Assembly (NCBI RefSeq): GCF_018614195.1
Contig: NZ_JAGGOT010000070.1
Coordinates: 861-64,860 of the forward strand
DNA length: 64,000 bases
Direction of reading: 5' to 3'
Origin: Streptomyces sp. ISL-43
GTDB taxonomy: Bacteria; Actinomycetota; Actinomycetes; Streptomycetales; Streptomycetaceae
Both the position numbers and the translations under genes were made by a program. The stretch's first letter is position 1; the number at the start of each line of letters is the position of its first letter. The notes under the pieces are model-generated. The model saw only the letters and a list, made by a program, of their open reading frames with translations. It made no database searches and was not told the DNA's origin. Below, piece after piece: positions 54,408 through 61,400 of this stretch.

Positions 54408-55592
54408 CTACCAGCGCACCGGGTGCCGGGTCGTTCCCCGGACCAGGGTCCCGGGCGCCCATTCGAAGACCGCCGGTTCGTCCGCGAGGTCCGGGAAGCG
54501 TTCCAGCAGGGACCGGATCGCGATACGGCCCTCCAGCCGGCCCAGCGGGGCGGCGATGCAGTGGTGGATGCCGTGCCCGAAGGCGATGTGCCCGCCGCGG
54601 CCGGGGCGGCGGATGTCGAAGGCGTCGGGGTCCTCGAAGCGGGCGGGGTCCCGGTCCGCGCCGGCGAGGGAGACCAGGACGGGCGATCCGGCCTCGATGA
54701 AGGTGCCGCCGATCTCCAGGTCCGCGCTGGCGTAGCGGAACGTGGCCGTCTCCACCGGGCCGTCGTAGCGCAGGATCTCCTCCACGGCGCCGTCGATCAG
54801 TCCGGCCGGATCGGCGCGCAGGGCCGCGAGCTGGTCGGGATGGGCGAGGAGCGCCCGTATCCCGTTGGAGACCAGGTGCACGGTGGTCTCGTGCCCGCCC
54901 ACCATCAGCAGGAAGGCCATGGCGACCAGTTCCTGCCGGGAGAGCCGGTCCCCGTCGTCCCCCCGGCTCGTGACCCAGTCGCTGAGCAGGTCCTCACCCG
55001 GGTCGGCGATCTTGGAGTCGACGAGTTCGGCCATGTAGGCGGTCATGGCGCGCTGGGCCGCGTTCTCGGACTCGACCCCGGTGGGCGAGACGACCCCGGT
55101 GATCCAGTCGTGGAAGACGCCGCGGTCGGCCGCCGGAACCCCGAGGAGCTCGCAGATCACGGTCATGGGCAGCGGCTGGGCGAAGGCGTCGATCAGGTCC
55201 GCGCGGCGCTCGGGGAGGGCCTCCATGCCGTCGAGCAGCCCGTCGACGATCTCCTGGACGCGCGGGCGCAGGCTCTCGATCCGGCCGGGGGCGAAGGAGC
55301 GGGAGACCAGCCGGCGCAGCCGGGTGTGGTGGGGAGGGTCGGCGCGCAGCATGTTGGCGCTGGCCTCGGTCTGCTCCCGGTCGGTGTAGAGCCCCGACGT
55401 GAGCCAGTTCTTGGACACCCCGGGGTGGGTGAGGGCTTGGCGGGCCTCCTGGTGGCCGACGATCAGCCAGACTTCCTGGCCGTCCGCCGCCTTCACGCGG
55501 TGGACGGGTCCGTCCTCGCGCAGGCGCGCGTAGTGGGGGTACGGGTTTTCGTTGAAGTCTTCGGCGATCGTACTGAGGTCCAGGACTGGCAT
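54408..55592 (-). CDS. Cytochrome P450 (CYP107-like)
   Basis: 394 residues. I-helix FLLMVGGHETTVHLVSNGIR, ExxR as VEEILRYDGPVE, and the heme loop AFGHGIHHCIAAPLGRLEG, where Ala replaces the more common Gly two residues after the cysteine (still allowed by the family pattern). NMLRADPPHHTRLRRLVSRS and FAPGRIESLRPR match the CYP107 type, which often works on macrolides and other secondary metabolites. No redox partner gene is adjacent. Confidence 0.92.
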   Translation of the reverse strand: MPVLDLSTIAEDFNENPYPHYARLREDGPVHRVKAADGQEVWLIVGHQEARQALTHPGVSKNWLTSGLYTDREQTEASANMLRADPPHHTRLRRLVSRSFAPGRIESLRPRVQEIVDGLLDGMEALPERRADLIDAFAQPLPMTVICELLGVPAADRGVFHDWITGVVSPTGVESENAAQRAMTAYMAELVDSKIADPGEDLLSDWVTSRGDDGDRLSRQELVAMAFLLMVGGHETTVHLVSNGIRALLAHPDQLAALRADPAGLIDGAVEEILRYDGPVETATFRYASADLEIGGTFIEAGSPVLVSLAGADRDPARFEDPDAFDIRRPGRGGHIAFGHGIHHCIAAPLGRLEGRIAIRSLLERFPDLADEPAVFEWAPGTLVRGTTRHPVRW

Positions 55593-55647
55593 GCGGTCAC
55601 CCTAGACCGGGAGTCGAGCTCGACTTGAGCCGGTTTCGGCCAATCGT

Positions 55648-56568
55648 TCAGCCAGCCGCGCGCCGCCCCCAGGCGGTACCCGCGAGCACCAGCGCGGCTC
55701 CCGCGAACCCGGCCGCGCCGAGGTGCTCGCCGCCGATGGCGATGCCCGCGGCGGCCGCCCACAGGGGTTCGGTGCCGAGCAGGAGGCTGACCCGGGAGGG
55801 CGAGGTGCGGCGCACGGCCCACATCTGCACGAAGAACGCGAAGAGGGTGCAGAAGACGGACAGGAAGGCGAGCCCGGCCCACTCGGCGGCCCCGAAGTCC
55901 GCGGCGGCCGCCCAGGGGCTCGCGCCGGTGCCGGGCAGCGCGGCCAGTACGGCGAACACGGCGACCGCGCTGCCGAGCTGAACGGTGGTCAGGGAGAGCG
56001 AGTCCGCGTCCTGGACCGCCTTGATCCGGGCCATGAGCAGGACGTGCAGGGTCCGGGCGAGGGCCGCGCCGAGGATGAGCAGGTCGCCGAGGCTGGGGGC
56101 GGTGAAGCCGGCGCCCTGGGTGAGGAGCACGACCCCGGCGACGGAGACGGCGGCGGCGCCGAGGAAGGCCGTCGAGGGTGCGGTGCGGCGGACGGCGGAC
56201 TCGGCCAGCGGGGTGAAGATCATGGTCAGGCTGATGATCAGCCCGGCGTTGGTGGCGGAGGTGTGGACGACTCCGTAGGTCTCCAGCAGGAAGATCCCGC
56301 CGAGTACGAGTCCCAGCACCCCGGCGCCGCGCAGCTGGGCGGCACCGAGCGCGCGCAGCCGCGACCACCCGGCGACGACGAGCACGGGCAGGACCAGGGC
56401 GAACCGGAGCACGAGCACCGCGATCACGGTGTGCGTGGTGGTGATGCCCTTGGCGGCGAGGTAGCTGCCGCCCCAGACGACGGCGACGAGCAGGACCGGC
56501 AGATCGGCGAGCCAGGCCCGGCGGGGGGCGGGGGCCGTGACGGATGCGGGGGCGGCGAGGGTGGACAC
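55648..56568 (-). CDS. EamA/DMT-family transporter
   Basis: 306 residues with about ten helices in two EamA repeats: LPVLLVAVVWGGSYLAAKGI at the start and LLLGTEPLWAAAAGIAIGGE with GAALVLAGTAWGRR at the end. Probably exports a metabolite. It is co-directional with the P450 gene 55 bases downstream. Upstream (56623-56641) a short TCACGCT/AGCGTGA dyad may be regulatory. Confidence 0.88.
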   Translation of the reverse strand: MSTLAAPASVTAPAPRRAWLADLPVLLVAVVWGGSYLAAKGITTTHTVIAVLVLRFALVLPVLVVAGWSRLRALGAAQLRGAGVLGLVLGGIFLLETYGVVHTSATNAGLIISLTMIFTPLAESAVRRTAPSTAFLGAAAVSVAGVVLLTQGAGFTAPSLGDLLILGAALARTLHVLLMARIKAVQDADSLSLTTVQLGSAVAVFAVLAALPGTGASPWAAAADFGAAEWAGLAFLSVFCTLFAFFVQMWAVRRTSPSRVSLLLGTEPLWAAAAGIAIGGEHLGAAGFAGAALVLAGTAWGRRAAG

Positions 56569-56730
56569 CGGGACTCCAGCGGCAGGAGGAAGTGGAGGCG
56601 TCGCTGGCTCGCACGGGGGCGCTCACGCTACCGGAGCGTGATCGACCCGGTCGAGGGCTTATCCCGCGCCCTGGTCGACCCCGTGACCGGCCCGGCCGGC
56701 GTGCCCTCGCGCACACGCCCACCGCCCGGC

Positions 56731-57348
56731 TCAGAAGGTGCCGAAGGCGGCGCGGCCCGTGGGCCGGTAGGTGTGGATGGCGGTGCCGCTCGATGTGGTG
56801 CGGGAGCCGAGGACCTCGTACGACGTGGGCAGCGCGCCGACCGGGAACAGCCGGCGGCCCGCGCCCAGGAACACCGGGAAGACCAGCAGGTTCAGCTCGT
56901 CCACCAGGTCCCGGGCGAGCAGCCACTGCGCGAGCTGCCCGCTGCCGTGCACCTGGAGCTCCCGGTCCCCCTCCAGTGCGTCCTTGACCCGTACGACCTC
57001 GGCTTGGAGCTGTTCCCCGTCGATCACGGTGGCCGGGCCCCAGGCCGGCTCCTCGAGGGTGGTCGAGGCCACGTACTTCGGCAGCTTGTTCAGCCTGCTC
57101 GCGATCGGGTCCGCGGGGTCGTCGTGCTGCGGCCAGTACGACGCGAAGATCTCGTAGGTCCGCCGCCCGAGCAGGAACGCCCCGGTCCGGTCGAAGACCT
57201 CGGTCATGAACTCCCCCATCCCCTCGTCGGCGAACGGCACCAGCCAGCCGCCGTACTCGAACCCGCCGCTGGGGTCCTCGTCCGGCGCGCCGGGGGCCTG
57301 CATCACGCCGTCGAGGGTCAGGAAGGTGGTGAGGGTCAGCTTGCCCAT
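56731..57348 (-). CDS. Dihydrofolate-reductase-like (RibD C-terminal) protein
   Basis: 205 residues of the DHFR/RibD-C fold: KLTLTTFLTLDGVMQAPGAP, FLLGRRTYEIFASYWPQHDD, LQVHGSGQLAQWLLARDLVD and LNLLVFPVFLGAGRRLFP. It is a putative NADPH-dependent reductase of unknown substrate, common in actinobacteria as a stand-alone protein. The upstream 198 bases to the immunity-type gene hold no recognisable gene and may carry its promoter. Confidence 0.9.
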   Translation of the reverse strand: MGKLTLTTFLTLDGVMQAPGAPDEDPSGGFEYGGWLVPFADEGMGEFMTEVFDRTGAFLLGRRTYEIFASYWPQHDDPADPIASRLNKLPKYVASTTLEEPAWGPATVIDGEQLQAEVVRVKDALEGDRELQVHGSGQLAQWLLARDLVDELNLLVFPVFLGAGRRLFPVGALPTSYEVLGSRTTSSGTAIHTYRPTGRAAFGTF

Positions 57349-57546
57349 GGCTCCGCGCTCCTTGTTCGATGGTCACTACGCGGATTCAGACTCCCGGACC
57401 CCGCGAAACTCGTCGCGACGCCACGCGAGAGTCCACCATCGCTTCCGTGCCGGCGAGCGAGCGAGCGCGGTGTGGGTGGCGGCACGGTCGCTGCCGTTCT
57501 CTCCTCTGGGCACGGCCTCGTCGAACGGTGCGCCCGCCCGCACCGC

Positions 57547-58299
57547 CTATCGGCAATCAACCTCGACGTTGAATTCTTTCAGGACTTCGATCACCCGCGA
57601 TACGAACACGTCACCCAAGAATTCGCGCGATGCCGAGAAGTCTCGCCATTCAACGGAGAGCAGCGGCTTGATCGCCTGGTTCGCCGAGAGACAATGGGCA
57701 AGGGCATCGAGATTTGATCCGAAATATCCGCCAGCCCCATTCGCGGCTTCACCCAACTCGCAGTAGAAGCTGCTCTTGTCTAGCATCCTCCGCCCTTCAA
57801 GGGATACACCGCAGCCGTCCTCGCACCTCACAACGCCCCGGTGAGAGGTAAACCAGGCCGTCTGGGCTACATGAAGCCAACTCTTGTGATATTCGACCGT
57901 ACGGGCGGCCCATTCACCCAGACGAAGCGGCTCCGGTGAGGCCCATCGGCGCCAGACTTCACCGGCTCGCGGATATTCGCACGTATATCCCTGGAACGAA
58001 CACACGTCATTCGCCTTCTCGCCGCTGCCCGTACCGGCCTCGGAGTAGGCGAGGCGAGTGAGCCCAAGATCGTACACCCCGATCACCTCGTGACGAAAAT
58101 TCACAATATGCAGCTCTGCATTTTCGGACCTCCCTTTACCCCAGTCGACGCGGCGCGCCCCCTCAAGGGTCACCGTCCCCAACTCCGGATCATCCTGATC
58201 CACGAAAAATCCCAGAATACCCTCCGCCTCCACCAATACCTTTCGGGAACCTTTGTCAGCGATCCGATACATGGGAACCATCGTGTCGTCGGGATTCAT
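57547..58299 (-). CDS. Two-domain immunity protein with C-terminal barstar domain
   Basis: About 250 residues. The final 75 (57547-about 57778) form a barstar fold: SFYCELGEAANGAGGYFGSN, LDALAHCLS, and a final EVLKEFNVEVDCR strand. Barstar binds and blocks barnase-type ribonucleases. The preceding 170 residues (MYRIADKGSRKVLVEAEGIL, an LHIVNFRHEVIGVYDLGLTR strand set and CEDGCGVSLEGRR) are a second domain I do not recognise. Base composition is visibly less GC-rich than the neighbours. It lies 114 bases after the RHS toxin gene, on the same strand, and is the expected immunity partner. The start is uncertain: 58299 is chosen over in-frame codons up to 58395. Confidence 0.85.
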   Translation of the reverse strand: MNPDDTMVPMYRIADKGSRKVLVEAEGILGFFVDQDDPELGTVTLEGARRVDWGKGRSENAELHIVNFRHEVIGVYDLGLTRLAYSEAGTGSGEKANDVCSFQGYTCEYPRAGEVWRRWASPEPLRLGEWAARTVEYHKSWLHVAQTAWFTSHRGVVRCEDGCGVSLEGRRMLDKSSFYCELGEAANGAGGYFGSNLDALAHCLSANQAIKPLLSVEWRDFSASREFLGDVFVSRVIEVLKEFNVEVDCR

Positions 58300-58352
58300 T
58301 TCCGTCAATCCAATCGATGAGCGCGCCACCCAGCACAGTCTTGCCGGGAATG

Positions 58353-58391
58353 CGGTCGGCCAGTCTCCCCACAGAGGAGACTGGCCGACCG
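58353..58391 (-). terminator. 16-bp stem hairpin between RHS toxin and immunity genes
   Basis: CGGTCGGCCAGTCTCC (58353-58368) pairs perfectly with GGAGACTGGCCGACCG (58376-58391) around a 7-nt loop CCACAGA. It begins 22 bases after the toxin stop and has no T-run. It may end toxin transcription, protect its 3' end, or allow partial read-through to the immunity gene. Confidence 0.7.
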
Positions 58392-58413
58392 TCACACGAT
58401 TAACATCCAGCCG

Positions 58414-61400
58414 TCACTTCGGCGCCACCCATCCAGAGTCCGGGAAGTGCGGTGCCCCGAACTGCTGGATCTTCTCATAGTGGGTGGTCGTCCATCCCAT
58501 CTTCTTGACCCCGTTGCCGTAGTCGATGACCAGGATCCGCTGCTTATCGCCAGGATCCCCGGGAACCCTGTACTCCTTGGCGCCCGCCCACGACTGGTGC
58601 TCACGACCCGAATAGGTGTCGTGAGACGGGAGCTCTCCCCGCTTTACGGCATCATATGCGGCCGCAATGTTGTCGGGCATCTTGTCGGGGAGCTTCGAAG
58701 AGAGGTTCAGACCATTCTTCGGGCACGTCTTGGGGGTGTTGGCATTGTGGACCAGGACTGGGATATCGCCGGCCAGCACGTAGTACGTGTGAACTTCGGC
58801 GACAGTGAGGTTATAAGTACGCTGACGTGCCTCAAAGGCACGGCTGGCCGCGAGAGCGACCGAATCCCCCTCATCCGTTCGGAGCGTCATGCCGGGGCGG
58901 AGCTGAGCGGCATCGATCCAGGCCTGCTCGGACTCCGACCAGACGGGGTGGTGACCCGTAGTGACCACCGAGGCGGTGGCGCCATTCGCGGCCAGCGTCA
59001 GTTCGACGTAGTTCTTGTCCGTTTCGGTGGCGATGCCGGCGACGACAGGTTGGGCTGTGGTCTCCCCCGTCTCCGGGTCGGTGGCGAGGACCTCGTCCCC
59101 GTTCTCGAGATCCTCGATCGCCTTGACCGAACCGTCAGCGAGCTGGACGAGCGTTCCGGCCGGGAAACTGTTGGCCGCCATGTCCGTCAGACATTCGATG
59201 GGGATCGAGTCCCCCTTCTTCAGCCCCGCCTTGATCATCTTGAAGACGACCTTGCCGGCCTTCCCTACGCCCCAAGTGGCAGCCGCGATCGCCGCATCGA
59301 TCGCCAGACCTGTGGCCGCATCCTTACAAGCGCCACCCTCACCGCCGATGACGCAGTCGTACGGGTCTCGCAGACCTACGACCTCCAGCATGTCGACGTC
59401 CGCGGTGGTACCCATCCAGCCCATACTTCCCGCCACGTCACAGAAGGACGCTCTGTCTTCTGACATCGAGGTGGGCTGGCATTGCGAACGCGTCCATGTC
59501 TGGAGGTCCTGGGCATAGGTGTGCTTCGAGCTGGCCCACTTGTACTGCGCCACCAGCTCTTTGTGCGTGGGAATGTAAACACTGTTTACGACAACGGACT
59601 TCCCGCTCTTCTGTACGACCACGGTGGAGGTTCCACCGGAGTCGCCCTTCGGGGGCCGGGTGGTAGCCGGGTTGTCAGGAGTTACGTAGACCTTCCCCGG
59701 AATGGCTGCCGAGCAGCCGGACCCGTGCGGGTCACGACCCTGGCACAGGCCGGACGGGTCGGACCGGTTGACGGGGTCGGCGTTGGAGTAGGTGTACCCG
59801 TTCATCTGTAGCGGGTCGGTGATGTCGATGACGGGGTCGACGCTGATGAACCGGCCGGTCGACGCGTCGTACTCGCGGGCGCCTATGTGGGTCAGCCCGG
59901 TGTTGGTGTCCTCGACGCCGCTGCCGAGGAACCCGCGGCTGCCGGGCCAGTTGGACGCCGTGGCACCGCGCTGGTTGCCGTACGGATCGCTCTTGCGCCG
60001 GGTGACCTTCTGTCCGGCGCTCTGCTCGACCGTGACCGTGGCCGTGTTGTGGTGGTCGGTCAGCAGCACGTTGAGCTTGTGGCCGGTGGCCTTGCCCTCG
60101 GTGGTCCGGACGGTCGTCGGACCGCCCGGGCTGGTGTAGTAGCGGGCCGCGCTGACGGCCTGGCCCGCCTTGTCCACGGTGATCTCGGCTTCGCCGAGGG
60201 AGAGAGTGCGACTCGAACCCGTCTCCTCGATCAGCCGGTTGCCGGCGGCGTCGTAGAGGTAGGTGGTGTTGTCGGCGAACGTCCACTGCTGGGCGGCCGC
60301 GTTCGCGGCGCACGTGAAGATGTGCAGGTCGGTGCCGTCGGCGGAGTTGTCATTGGGAACGGTGACACAGCCGCCCGCCGCCGCGTTGTAGAGGGTCTTG
60401 TCGCCGGTGCGGTAGGTGAACTTCTGCTTGGCGCTCCCGTCACAAGTGGAGAGACGGGCGTACAGACCGTCCGCGGTCAGGCACTTGTCCAGCGCGCGAA
60501 CCGTGTCGCCGGTCAGGCGCCACTGCTGCGCACGGGTCTCGTTGCACGGCCACAGCTGCACGGCCGTGCCGTCCGCCGCGGAGCCCTCCGCGACATCGAG
60601 GCACTTGCCCGCGAGGCCGGTGACCGCCACCGCACCGACGCCGGGGCTCGAGGCGGAGGTGAGTTTGTTCTGCCGGTCCCAGGTGAGGTTCTGGGTGTCG
60701 CCGCCGATGGTGCGGCTCTTGGTGTTGCCGGCCGCGTCGTAGGTGTACGTGGAGAGCGAGTTGACCGTGGACCCCGGCTTGACGGTGGCCTTCTCGGTCT
60801 TGACCAGGGCGTGCGGCTGGATCGTGACGGGCGGCTGGGTGCCGTTGCCGGCGATGTTCACGCCGTAGGTGTAAGTCGTCGTGTCGTCCAGGGCCTCACT
60901 GGTGAGGTCCTTGTCGATGAGCTTGGTGCGGTTGCCGATCGAGTCGAACTGGTACTTCTGCCAGTAGCCGTCACCGTCCGGGCCCGGGGTGACGTCGGCC
61001 AGTGTGGGACCGCCGGGGCCGGCACAGGCCTCGGTCTTTCCGGTCCAGGCCTCGGTGAGCTGGCCCAGTGCGTCGTAGGCGAAGCACTGGCGGTCGACAC
61101 GGCCGCCTGGCTGGGTGTCGGTGATCGAGTTGACGTTTCCGACGGGGTCGTACTTGTACGAGACCTGGGAGAGGCGGTTGTAGTCGGCGGTCTCGCGGTC
61201 GCTGGTGGATTCGGTGACCCGGCCGGTGCTGGGGTTGTACCGGTTCGTCGCCCACACGCGGTTCGGGGCACTGCCCGAGGCGGTTCGCAGGACCTCGCCG
61301 AAGGGACTGTGGACGGTCTCGGCCGTGTACCAGGCCTTGCCCGACATGGTCTGGGGCATGCCGTCGGCGTCGTAGCGGGTGATCAGCTTCTCGGCGGCCA

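Noticed and set aside
54560-54600. Heme loop HHCIAAPLGR of the second P450 suspected of being non-functional.
   Set aside because: Ala is allowed at that position by the family heme-binding pattern and all other motifs are intact.
56623-56641. 7-bp dyad upstream of the DMT transporter as a terminator.
   Set aside because: The stem is short and lies upstream of the transporter start on its strand; it is mentioned only as a possible regulatory site.
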